Source of the DNA: Deltaproteobacteria bacterium
GTDB taxonomy: Bacteria > Desulfobacterota > Desulfarculia > JACQYL01
Reading direction: 5' to 3'
DNA length: 52,862 nucleotides
NCBI GenBank assembly: GCA_016208165.1
Contig: JACQYL010000118.1
Location: 1-52,862 of the forward strand
Shown here: in pieces, positions 8,454 through 15,727 of the stretch
Layout of the letters: every line of letters starts with the position of its first letter
How positions within the stretch are numbered: position 1 is the stretch's first letter
Program-made: the position numbers and the translations under genes
The notes under the pieces: model-generated
Seen by the model: only the letters and a program-made list of their open reading frames with translations
Told to the model about the DNA's origin: nothing
Database searches by the model: none

Positions 8454-8946
8454 AGATCAATAGCCACGCAACGAAAACCGCAAAGGTGACGATGACCATG
8501 GCCGGCTGCAAGATCTGCACGTGCATGGTCTGAAAAGAGTCCGGAAAATTCAGTTTGGTCAGGGCCAGGATCAGGATGCGCAAATAATTGAACCCGAGTA
8601 TTACCGGTATGCCGATCGCCAGCCCTAGGATCTTGCGTCCGATGCTCACCGGAAAGGGGATAATAGCGGCAACAAGGAGGATCAGCGAAGTCAGCCCGTC
8701 GCATCCGCGCGTGATCTCAAAGGCGAAACCGGGATGCCGCAGGATGTTTCCCTCCCACGAGAATCCCTGATAGAAGACGCTCATCACCGCATACACCGCG
8801 TGGGTCAAGAGAGCGAAGTAAGGCAGGAGAGAATCAAAATTGGTAACGAAGAGGTAATAGAGCACCGAGAAGATCAGCAGGAACAGGAGAATATATTTGG
8901 GAATCCAGTACCTTCTGGAGAAGGCATCCGGCTTTTCAGTGGGCAT
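8434..8946 (-). CDS. xrtH: Exosortase, XrtH-like
   Basis: A 170-residue membrane transpeptidase-like protein of the exosortase/archaeosortase family, short like the XrtH type. The family's catalytic triad is present: Cys82 in EITRGCDGL, Arg123 in GFNYLRIL and His142 in FQTMHVQIL. Several hydrophobic helices surround them (about 17-36, 40-60, 84-100, 103-128, 145-166). Exosortases recognise C-terminal signals made of a short motif, a transmembrane helix and a basic cluster, and cleave or transfer the protein for surface display. Two such candidate substrates are in this window, one directly upstream. Assignment to family is firm; the subtype H label rests on length and neighbour and is less sure. 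Confidence 0.85.
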   Translation of the reverse strand: MPTEKPDAFSRRYWIPKYILLFLLIFSVLYYLFVTNFDSLLPYFALLTHAVYAVMSVFYQGFSWEGNILRHPGFAFEITRGCDGLTSLILLVAAIIPFPVSIGRKILGLAIGIPVILGFNYLRILILALTKLNFPDSFQTMHVQILQPAMVIVTFAVFVAWLLIYVRQPK

Positions 8947-8966
8947 GTTAAAGGCCTGTGGGCGAA

Positions 8967-9002
8967 CGCAAAAAAGGCGAACCGAAATTCGCCTTTTTTG
9001 CG
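8967..9002. terminator. Bidirectional terminator hairpin between surface protein and exosortase genes
   Basis: A perfect 15-bp stem (CGCAAAAAAGGCGAA / TTCGCCTTTTTTGCG) with loop CCGAAA. The A and T runs are inside the stem, so it can act in both directions. It lies 20 bases after the surface-protein stop and 20 bases before the exosortase start, so the exosortase pair must rely on read-through or a promoter of its own. The core AAAAGGCGAACC recurs at 20293-20304. Confidence 0.85.
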
Positions 9003-9022
9003 CTACGGTAATTTACGTTTGA

Positions 9023-10201
9023 TTAGCTGTTATGCGCGTGGCGACGACGGATGAAGTACAGGGTGGCCAGAATCATCAGAATTCCGGTCAAAGCCATGGT
9101 GAAATCCGTCATACCGGGCACCGGCTGTTCTTGCACGATGGGCCGGGTTACGCAGGCCAGGCACGGACCTGCCGACACGCCGGGGAAGTCGACGGAGTTT
9201 ACGAACACGTTGTTACAGATCGTTTGGCCTTCCTCGAGGGCGTCTATGATAATTCTATACGTGATCACCCTGTTTCCGCCCGCGGCCAGCGTCAATCCGC
9301 TCCATGTCAGCGTCTGACCGGCTACGGTGGGTTCGCCCGCGCTGGAAGAGCCGGCGACATAGGAGAATCCCACATCCAGGGTATCGACAATATTGATGAT
9401 GGTATCGGACTCACCGCTGTTGGTGGCCGTTACCGTAGCCGTGATTTCCTGTCCGGGCTCACCGGAGGAAGCGTTGAAAGACTTCTGACAGCTCAAAGCC
9501 GGGGGAGACGGCGGACTCACGATGGTGCCCGCTTCATCCTCGCCGGGACCGTCAATTTCGGAACCGGCTTTGACCTGGATTCCCCACTGGCTGCGGAAAT
9601 CGAGACCCGCGACGGCAACTCCGTGGATGGTTATAGTAAACTGACGGATCCAGTTGGCGGCGTTGGTCATGTCGATGTTGGTCGGAGTGACGGTGACACC
9701 CGCCGTGTTGGAAAATACGTTATTTCCACTCGTATTGGCCGGCTGGAAAATGATCTCGACGAGGGCGCCGTTGCTGCATCCAATAACGGCCGCACCCGGC
9801 TGACAAATGTTAATGGTGTACGCCTCTTGTGTCGGGCCTCCGTTTCCGGGTGCATCATCGTATTGGCATGGATCCGGACCCGCCGGGGGTTCACCGCAAT
9901 CCTGCTGCGGATCGTTGTCCACACACCAACCCGCCGGCGGCAGAATCGTGGAGCCGGCGTCTGCGTTTCCATTCCCTACGATGCCGTCCAACACGATGGT
10001 GACGTTGATCGCATCGTTGTCTTCGCTAGCGATTCCGGATACCTGGGAAATATCGAACCCGTTGGTGAAAGGACACTGGGTCGAGGCATTTTCCCCAACG
10101 CTATCCGAAAAGCTGAACGGGTAATCCTGAATACTCCATGCCGCCGGGCCATATAAGCACATCGTGGCGACTAAGAAGGTTAACAATAGAAGCTTCTTCA
10201 T
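9023..10201 (-). CDS. Exosortase-sorted surface protein with VPGM-type C-terminal signal
   Basis: A 392-residue exported protein. It has signal peptide MKKLLLLTFLVATMCLYGPAAWS, a cysteine-rich N-terminal region (about 24-225) rich in Gly, Asn and Asp, and a DUF11-like beta domain at about 235-325 (EPGQEITATVTATNSGESDT...IVDTLDVGFSYVAGSS). It ends with a tripartite tail at about 357-391: VPGMT, a hydrophobic helix (MALTGILMILATLYFI) and the basic RRRHAHN. This is the architecture exosortases recognise, and the exosortase gene is the next gene downstream. The motif VPGM differs from the PEP and IPTL classes I know. Start has GGGGAGGAAG upstream and a good promoter at 10285-10313. Probably a surface or biofilm-matrix protein. 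Confidence 0.82.
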   Translation of the reverse strand: MKKLLLLTFLVATMCLYGPAAWSIQDYPFSFSDSVGENASTQCPFTNGFDISQVSGIASEDNDAINVTIVLDGIVGNGNADAGSTILPPAGWCVDNDPQQDCGEPPAGPDPCQYDDAPGNGGPTQEAYTINICQPGAAVIGCSNGALVEIIFQPANTSGNNVFSNTAGVTVTPTNIDMTNAANWIRQFTITIHGVAVAGLDFRSQWGIQVKAGSEIDGPGEDEAGTIVSPPSPPALSCQKSFNASSGEPGQEITATVTATNSGESDTIINIVDTLDVGFSYVAGSSSAGEPTVAGQTLTWSGLTLAAGGNRVITYRIIIDALEEGQTICNNVFVNSVDFPGVSAGPCLACVTRPIVQEQPVPGMTDFTMALTGILMILATLYFIRRRHAHNS

Positions 10202-10593
10202 TTCTACTTCCTCCCCTGTTCTGTTAAAAGATACTAACTCCTATTTCTTTTCTCCTGGCGGCTAGACCACTTAAATGCACACCTTTTATAGACCAGATTT
10301 GAGCAAAAAGCAAGCTATTTGTGAATCACGTGCCGGAGAGCCGTATACGGACCGTCCGCCGTCGTATGCACTTAATGGCTCCGGCGCAAGGCGAGCGAAA
10401 GTGCTACCCGACCAAAGTAGATATATAGTGGATCCTTACGCAAGAATCAAGCACGGTCGCTTTATTCCGTTCCGGGCATGAGGCGCCGGCCTTACGGAAA
10501 GCGGCGATCACCAAGGCGGAATCAGGAACGGGAAGCACGGCTCGTCTATCCGTGGCCGATGGCCTGACCGATCCCGCAACCGGCGATCCCCCT
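10202..10593. other. Intergenic region with promoter and long imperfect hairpin
   Basis: The left end holds the leader and promoter of the surface-protein gene. Just upstream of that promoter, 10332-10385 can fold into a long imperfect stem: GCCGGAG (10332-10338) pairs with CTCCGGC (10379-10385), and inside it GTATAC pairs with GTATGC. It includes the perfect palindrome CCGTATACGG at 10341-10350. Its role is unknown. The rest, 10386-10593, has no convincing gene or signal. Confidence 0.5.
10285..10313 (-). promoter_or_regulatory. Sigma-70 promoter of the VPGM surface protein gene
   Basis: On the minus strand TTGCTT (10313-10308) is followed after 17 bases by TATAAA (10290-10285), a near-consensus vegetative promoter. 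It gives a 5' leader of about 75 bases before the start at 10201. Confidence 0.7.
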
Positions 10594-11256
10594 TCAATCG
10601 TTCGATGCCGTCCCCTGCTCCGCAGCGCCGGAAGTCCGCAGGGCGCTCACCAGAAAAAGAAGGGGCTCGTCCACATAGGAGAGTAATTGAAATCCGTGGC
10701 CGGCAAGCAGGCCTTCGGCTTCTTCCTTGCCCGGGAGGGGATCCAGGGGGAACGGGGCTCGCTCGATCAAATCAAGTACAAAGGCGCGTCCCATGGGGTG
10801 GCTGATCAGCAGTCTTCCCCCGGAATTCATCATCCTGTGAACGTTATCGAGGGCCGACGCCTTATCCGCGATGTTGGAGAAGCAGGCGTTGATATACACC
10901 ACATCCAGAATTCCATCCGGCAAATCCAGCGTGCTCACATCGGACAGGTGAGGTTCAATGTCCGGATTGTGGGTCCGGTTTCGCTCCATCATCTTTTGCG
11001 ACAAGTCACACGCAATGATCCTGCCGGGGCCTTGCGCCCGAATCATTGGAATCAACGTGCCCGGCCCGCTGCCCACATCGAGCACGGTTTCCCCCGGTTG
11101 TATGGCGCCGGCGGCAACGATGCGTTTCAATCGTTCCGGAACACCGGGTGGATACGGCGGTTCGAATACGTCCACCATCGCATCGAACACTTCCCTCTGC
11201 AGCCGGTTGATTCGCTCGAGTTCCTCGTTCGTAGAATCGTTCCCGTACTCGGACAT
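10594..11256 (-). CDS. Class I SAM-dependent methyltransferase
   Basis: A protein of about 220 residues with the Rossmann methyltransferase signature: motif I VLDVGSGPGTLIPMI, motif II IIACDLSQKMM, then LSDVSTLDLPDGILDVVYINACF (motifs III-IV) and a post-motif GGRLLISHPMGR. The C-terminal part is short. The frame extends to 11319, but that would overlap the der gene by 56 bases; ATG 11256 leaves a 7-base gap after the der stop and is preferred, although its ribosome site is weak. It is co-directional with der and probably translated from the same mRNA. The substrate (small molecule, lipid or quinone) cannot be told. Confidence 0.82.
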   Translation of the reverse strand: MSEYGNDSTNEELERINRLQREVFDAMVDVFEPPYPPGVPERLKRIVAAGAIQPGETVLDVGSGPGTLIPMIRAQGPGRIIACDLSQKMMERNRTHNPDIEPHLSDVSTLDLPDGILDVVYINACFSNIADKASALDNVHRMMNSGGRLLISHPMGRAFVLDLIERAPFPLDPLPGKEEAEGLLAGHGFQLLSYVDEPLLFLVSALRTSGAAEQGTASND

Positions 11257-11263
11257 GTGGCGC

Positions 11264-12613
11264 CTATGTGCGCTTTCGTCTGCGGCGTCGGGAAGGTTCC
11301 GACCGGGCTCTGAAAACAAGTCTCACCGGCGTCATTTCCAGATGGAAGCGGGCTTTGATCTGATTGGCCAGAAAACGCTCGTACGAAAAATGAACACCTT
11401 CGGGAGCGTTTGCGAAAATCAGGAAACTGGGGGGGCGGATTCCGGTCTGAGTGGCGTAATAGAATTTCACCGGACGGTTTCGGAATCGGGGCGGCGAATG
11501 CTTCGATACGGCCGATTGGATCAGATCGTTCAACTCCGGAGTGGCCACTCGGGTGGTATATTCCCGGTATAAGTCCAAGATGATATCGAACAGTCGGTGC
11601 AGGCCTTTACCCGTAAGAGCGGAAATAGGCAATATCGGAGCGTATGAAAGGTATTTCAGCTTACGTTCTAGTTCCTGCTTGTGCCGGTTCAGGTCCTTCG
11701 CTTCGCTTTCAAGAAGGTCCCATTTGTTCAGCAACAGGATGACCGCCATGCCTCGTTCGTAGGCGTAGCCGGAGATTCTCACGTCCTGCTCGGACACGCC
11801 TTCCGTGGCGTCGATCAGCAGGAGTGCAATGTGGCATTCCTCCATGGATTTCAGCGACTTCATTACGCTGTATTTTTCCAGACGAAGCCCCACCCGAGAT
11901 TTCCGCCGGATACCGGCGGTGTCTTTGAACAGGAATCGGTGACCGTCTTTCTCCACGATGGTGTCTATGGCGTCTCTGGTGGTCCCCGGAATGTCCGTCA
12001 CCAGCAGGCGCGGTTCGCCGAGAATGGAGTTGATCAGTGAAGACTTTCCCACGTTGGGCCGACCGACAACAGCCACTGAAATAGCCGCGGTTTCCTGTTC
12101 GATGGTTTGCGTTCGCTCGGGAAGCAACGTGACCAGATGATCCATCAACGAAGAAACGCCGTATCCGTGGGAGGAAGAGATCGGAAATATACTCTCCGCT
12201 CCCAGGCCAAAAAAATCATCCGCCAACCGTTCGTGTTCCGGACCGTCGACTTTATTGGCGCACACGATCAGCGGTTTTTCGGAGCGTGAAAGACGGAGGT
12301 AAATGTCCCTGTCGTCGTGGGTAAGGCCGGCGTTTGCATCCACAAGAAACAGAATGACGTCCGCTTCCTCGACCGCCAGCAGCGTCTGTTCGCGCATCTG
12401 CACGGACAGGGCGTCCTCGGAAACCGGCTCAAACCCTCCTGTATCCACGATGGTAAATTCATGGTCGTTCCAACGGGCCGGAGAATAGTTTCGGTCCCGG
12501 GTCACGCCGGGGGCGCGATCCACAATGGCTTTTCGAGACCGGCACAACCGGTTAAAAAGTGTCGACTTCCCTACGTTGGGACGTCCTACGATGGCAACTA
12601 GTGACGAGATCAT
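11264..12613 (-). CDS. der: Ribosome biogenesis GTPase Der (EngA)
   Basis: A 449-residue protein with two tandem GTPase domains and a C-terminal KH-like domain, the hallmark of Der, which is needed for 50S subunit assembly. Domain 1 starts at once with VAIVGRPNVGKSTLFNRL, followed by DTGGF and NKVD; domain 2 has VAVVGRPNVGKSSLINSIL, DTAGIRR and LNKWD; the KH-like tail includes KFYYATQTGIRPPSFLIFAN and ends in a basic RSEPSRRRRRKRT. The frame is open to 12712, but MISSLVAIVGRPNVGKS at 12613 is the normal family N-terminus. It is divergent from korD, about 135 bases away. Confidence 0.96.
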   Translation of the reverse strand: MISSLVAIVGRPNVGKSTLFNRLCRSRKAIVDRAPGVTRDRNYSPARWNDHEFTIVDTGGFEPVSEDALSVQMREQTLLAVEEADVILFLVDANAGLTHDDRDIYLRLSRSEKPLIVCANKVDGPEHERLADDFFGLGAESIFPISSSHGYGVSSLMDHLVTLLPERTQTIEQETAAISVAVVGRPNVGKSSLINSILGEPRLLVTDIPGTTRDAIDTIVEKDGHRFLFKDTAGIRRKSRVGLRLEKYSVMKSLKSMEECHIALLLIDATEGVSEQDVRISGYAYERGMAVILLLNKWDLLESEAKDLNRHKQELERKLKYLSYAPILPISALTGKGLHRLFDIILDLYREYTTRVATPELNDLIQSAVSKHSPPRFRNRPVKFYYATQTGIRPPSFLIFANAPEGVHFSYERFLANQIKARFHLEMTPVRLVFRARSEPSRRRRRKRT

Positions 12614-12749
12614 AAACACGACCCTAACGACGGCCGACGGGATTGTCAATCGTGTTTTTGCCTGCCCCTGAACCGTAGCCGGGGGCAAAGGACTTGACAG
12701 GTCAATCTGCAAACCGGTAGTCTCACACGCTCGTTCATGAGGTGATACT

Positions 12750-13091
12750 ATGCGATTTTGGCGACTTCCACTGGACGCAAAAGATCATTCCGTCCCAGTC
12801 GGAGAACTCCACATCATTGCGGATCGTTGCAAGGGTTGCGGGTTCTGTATTGAATTCTGCCCCAATAAAGTCCTCTTTGAATCCAAGATATTCAATGTAA
12901 AGGGATACCATCCTCCGGAGACGTTGCCCGGCCGGGAGCTCGAGTGCGTGAATTGCAACTTGTGTCAGGTCATCTGTCCCGAGTTCGCCATTTACAGCAC
13001 GCTGAAGCTTTCCAAGGAGCTGAGCAAAGAAGACATCATGCGATACAACGAGCTGATGAAGACACGGAGGAGAGACTATGTCCGTGAATGA
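12750..13091 (+). CDS. korD: 2-oxoacid:ferredoxin oxidoreductase, ferredoxin-like delta subunit
   Basis: A 113-residue 2[4Fe-4S] ferredoxin subunit, first gene of a seven- or eight-gene operon. Cluster ligands are C27-C30-C33-C37 (CKGCGFCIEFCP) and C66-C69-C72-C76 (CVNCNLCQVICP), with the long spacer (KGYHPPETLPGRELE) typical of KorD. It carries electrons from the TPP/Fe-S core of the enzyme to free ferredoxin. Its stop overlaps the korA start by 14 bases, so the two are translationally coupled. Confidence 0.93.
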   Translation: MRFWRLPLDAKDHSVPVGELHIIADRCKGCGFCIEFCPNKVLFESKIFNVKGYHPPETLPGRELECVNCNLCQVICPEFAIYSTLKLSKELSKEDIMRYNELMKTRRRDYVRE

Positions 13092-14235
13092 ACGGGCGGT
13101 GCTCACGGGCGAGCATTTCATGAATGGGGACGAGGCCAGCGCCGAGGGGGCGCTGGCGGCGGGCTGCGGTTTCTTTGCCGGATACCCGATCACTCCTGCC
13201 ACGGAGGTGGCCGAGCGAATGTCCAACCGCCTCCCCGAGATTGGAGGCGTCTTCATACAGATGGAAGATGAAATCGCTTCCATGGCGGCTCTCCTGGGCG
13301 CGTCCTGGGGCGGCGTAAAGGCGATGACGTCTACATCCGGCCCCGGCTTTTCTCTGATGATGGAGAACATCGGACTCGGTATGATGACGGAAACGCCGTG
13401 CGTGGTGGTGAACATCCAACGGGCGGGACCGTCTACGGGTTTGCCCACGTTGGTCGGGCAGGCGGATGTGATGCAGTGCCGATGGGGCTCCCATGGAGAT
13501 TACGGGGTGATCGCCTTGGCGCCGGGATCCGCTCAAGAGATGTTTGATCTCACCATTGAAGCCTTTAATCTTTCGGAAACGTATCGGCAGCCCGTATTCA
13601 TCATGTCCGATGAAATCGTAGGCCATATGTTTGAAAAGGTAGTGATCCCGCCCGCGGACCACATTCGATTGGTTCCCAGGCGTAAGCCTACAACAGAGCC
13701 GTGGGCCTGCATCCCGTTTCAGGCCGAAGATGGATTGGTGCCTCCCATGGCCTGTGCGGGAGAAGGATTCAGGGTGCATGTTACCGGGTTGACGCACGAC
13801 GAGATGGGCTATCCACACATCGTTCCTCCCACTCAGGAACGCCTTGTAAGGCGCCTGGTGGACAAGATCCGGCTGAATGCGCGGGATATTATCCGGTTGG
13901 AGTCCCATTTTCTTGAAGACGCGGAGACGGTGGTGGTCGCATACGGATGCGTGGCCCGGAGCGCGCGGGAGTCCGTTCAGCGGGCTCGTTCCAAAGGGCT
14001 CAAGGTGGGCATACTGCGACTGATCACGCTCTGGCCCTTTCCTACCGCTCTGATCCGGGAGCTGTCCAAAACAGTGCGAACGTTTGTGGTTCCGGAAATC
14101 AATTATGGGCAGATGGCCTACGAAGTGGAGCGATGTGCGGGGGATCGCGCTCAGACCGTACTGGTAGGAATGATGGGGGGAACCATGCACACGCCCACTG
14201 CAATTCTTGAAGTGATCGAGGAGTTTTCCAGATGA
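13078..14235 (+). CDS. korA: 2-oxoacid:ferredoxin oxidoreductase, alpha subunit
   Basis: A 385-residue alpha subunit of a 2-oxoglutarate-type ferredoxin oxidoreductase. It has the pyrimidine-binding transketolase-like domain: ASAEGALAAGCGFFAGYPITPATEVAERM near the N-terminus, QMEDEIASMAALLGASWGG with the catalytic-type glutamate, and the TSTSGPGFSLMMENIGLGMM signature. The C-terminal domain (ETVVVAYGCVARSARESVQ...LKVGILRLITLWPFP) matches the transketolase C-terminal fold. Overlaps korD at its start and korB by 4 bases (ATGA) at its end. 2-Oxoglutarate is the likely substrate from subunit order and length, but a branched or aryl 2-oxoacid is possible. Confidence 0.94.
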   Translation: MSVNERAVLTGEHFMNGDEASAEGALAAGCGFFAGYPITPATEVAERMSNRLPEIGGVFIQMEDEIASMAALLGASWGGVKAMTSTSGPGFSLMMENIGLGMMTETPCVVVNIQRAGPSTGLPTLVGQADVMQCRWGSHGDYGVIALAPGSAQEMFDLTIEAFNLSETYRQPVFIMSDEIVGHMFEKVVIPPADHIRLVPRRKPTTEPWACIPFQAEDGLVPPMACAGEGFRVHVTGLTHDEMGYPHIVPPTQERLVRRLVDKIRLNARDIIRLESHFLEDAETVVVAYGCVARSARESVQRARSKGLKVGILRLITLWPFPTALIRELSKTVRTFVVPEINYGQMAYEVERCAGDRAQTVLVGMMGGTMHTPTAILEVIEEFSR

Positions 14236-15125
14236 TTCGGCGTATGTCGGCCCTGGAGACGTTTGAAGCGTCGTGCCATCTCTCGCGGGACACGGAAAGG
14301 CATGGCGTCCATCCGGACGACGAATACCTGAAGCGCGGCCGAATTCCGCACATCTGGTGTTCGGGGTGCGGACTCGGAGTGGTGCTGAACGCGTTTATCC
14401 AAGCGCTCAAGGTGCGGGAGATTCCTCCTGACAAGGCGCCAGTAGTATCAGGGATCGGATGTTCGGGGCGCGCCGCCGGTTATCTCAATCTTGATACGTA
14501 TCACACGACCCATGGACGGGGGATTCCGTTCGCCACCGGGTTGGCTCTGGCAAGGCCGGATCTCACGGTGACGGTTTTCAGCGGGGATGGGGACCTCTTT
14601 GCCATTGGGGGCAATCACCTTATCCACGCGGCCCGGCGAAACGTCGACGTAAAAGTCATCTGTGTGAACAATTTCAATTACGGCATGACCGGCGGTCAAT
14701 CGGCTCCAACCACTCCGCTCGAATCTCGGACGTCCACCACACCGTATGGAAACGTCGAATATCCGTTCAACCTGGTAGGATTGGCGGGTGCGGCCGGCGC
14801 CGTATATGTGGCTCGTTGGACCACTTTTCATGTGCGTTTTCTGGTGGACAGCATTTCCGAAGCCCTTGCGAAGCCGGGTTTTACATTTATCGAGGTACTT
14901 GCGCCATGCCCGACCGGATACAACCGTCGCAATAAGTTGGGCCAGGGGTTGGATACCATGAAATTGTACCGCGAGAATAGTGTGATCCAGCATGGGATAC
15001 CGCCTCAACAGGCGGAATTGGATCTGCGGAGGCGCATCGTGGTGGGAAAGTTCGTTGACATGGAAAAGCCCACGTTCCGGCGAGAGTACGAAAATCTGGT
15101 CCAGCAGAAAGCGAGGAAGTCGTGA
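14232..15125 (+). CDS. korB: 2-oxoacid:ferredoxin oxidoreductase, beta (TPP-binding) subunit
   Basis: A 297-residue beta subunit. The TPP-binding motif is seen as GDGDLFAIGGNHLIHAARRNVDVKVICVNNFNYGMTGGQ, including the GDG start and NN end with YGMTGGQ. Cysteine motifs WCSGCGLG near residue 40 and GIGCSGRAAGYLN near 78 would bind the subunit's [4Fe-4S] cluster. A short extension of about 30 residues precedes the usual N-terminus (KRGRIPHIWCSGCG). Start and stop overlap korA and korC by 4 bases each, as in a tightly coupled operon. Confidence 0.94.
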   Translation: MIRRMSALETFEASCHLSRDTERHGVHPDDEYLKRGRIPHIWCSGCGLGVVLNAFIQALKVREIPPDKAPVVSGIGCSGRAAGYLNLDTYHTTHGRGIPFATGLALARPDLTVTVFSGDGDLFAIGGNHLIHAARRNVDVKVICVNNFNYGMTGGQSAPTTPLESRTSTTPYGNVEYPFNLVGLAGAAGAVYVARWTTFHVRFLVDSISEALAKPGFTFIEVLAPCPTGYNRRNKLGQGLDTMKLYRENSVIQHGIPPQQAELDLRRRIVVGKFVDMEKPTFRREYENLVQQKARKS

Positions 15126-15682
15126 CCGAGAAGAACGACGGTAAGCTTGAACTGCGCATGGCCGGGTTTGGCGGGCAGGGCATCGTCCTGGCCGGAAACA
15201 TTTTGGGGAAAGCCGCGGCTCTGTACGAGGGCCTCAACGCGGTGTTCACTCAAAGTTACGGACCGGAAGCCCGTGGAGGCTCTTGCAGTGCGGATGTCAT
15301 CATTTCGACCGAAGCCATTTACTATCCCAGAGTCGCACAGCCTAAGGTGCTGGTGCTGATGAGCGAGGACGCCAAGAATACCTACGGTCCGAATACGGCC
15401 GAGAACGGGAGCATCCTGATCGACGAAGACCTGGTTCAGCTTGAACAGCCGCCCAAAAACACCAGGTTGTACAAAATACCTTCCACTCGGATTGCCGAAA
15501 ATCTGGGCCGAAAGATCGTGGCCAACATCGTTATGTTGGGCTTCATCACCGCCGTCACGGGTATCATTGGTTACGAGTCCATGAAGAAAGCGATCCTGGC
15601 CAGCATTCCACCGGGAACGGAAAAGCTCAATCTGAGCGCCTTCGATGAAGGCTATAACTACGGTAATAGCAAGTATCCTTGA
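15122..15682 (+). CDS. korC: 2-oxoacid:ferredoxin oxidoreductase, gamma subunit
   Basis: A 186-residue gamma subunit, beginning with GTG in a GTGA overlap with korB and RBS GAGGAAG inside korB. It has the family's GFGGQGIVLAGNILGKAAALYEG start, QSYGPEARGGSCSADVIIS and the ANIVMLGF central strand. This subunit completes the KorDABC complex, which splits 2-oxoacid and CoA into acyl-CoA, CO2 and reduced ferredoxin. The next gene, the HdrA fusion, follows after 45 bases, so the reduced ferredoxin may be delivered directly to an Hdr complex. Confidence 0.93.
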   Translation: MTEKNDGKLELRMAGFGGQGIVLAGNILGKAAALYEGLNAVFTQSYGPEARGGSCSADVIISTEAIYYPRVAQPKVLVLMSEDAKNTYGPNTAENGSILIDEDLVQLEQPPKNTRLYKIPSTRIAENLGRKIVANIVMLGFITAVTGIIGYESMKKAILASIPPGTEKLNLSAFDEGYNYGNSKYP

Positions 15683-15727
15683 TGCATATCTGAACGGGAG
15701 TCAGAGGTCTAGGGTCTTCGGTTCCAC

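Noticed and set aside
9032-10156. A 374-codon open frame on the plus strand opposite the surface-protein gene
   Set aside because: It is the antisense of a gene with a clear signal peptide, DUF11-like domain and sorting tail; its translation has no recognisable domain and high Arg/Gly content from GC-rich codons.
10332-10385. Group II intron domain V
   Set aside because: GAGCCGTAT followed later by GGCTC resembles domain V, but the GAAA tetraloop, catalytic AGC triad spacing and any reverse transcriptase are absent.
13036-14190. A 384-codon minus-strand frame opposite korA
   Set aside because: Shadow of a clearly conserved enzyme gene; no ribosome site and no domain. The same applies to the 433-codon frame at 16643-17944 opposite hdrA.
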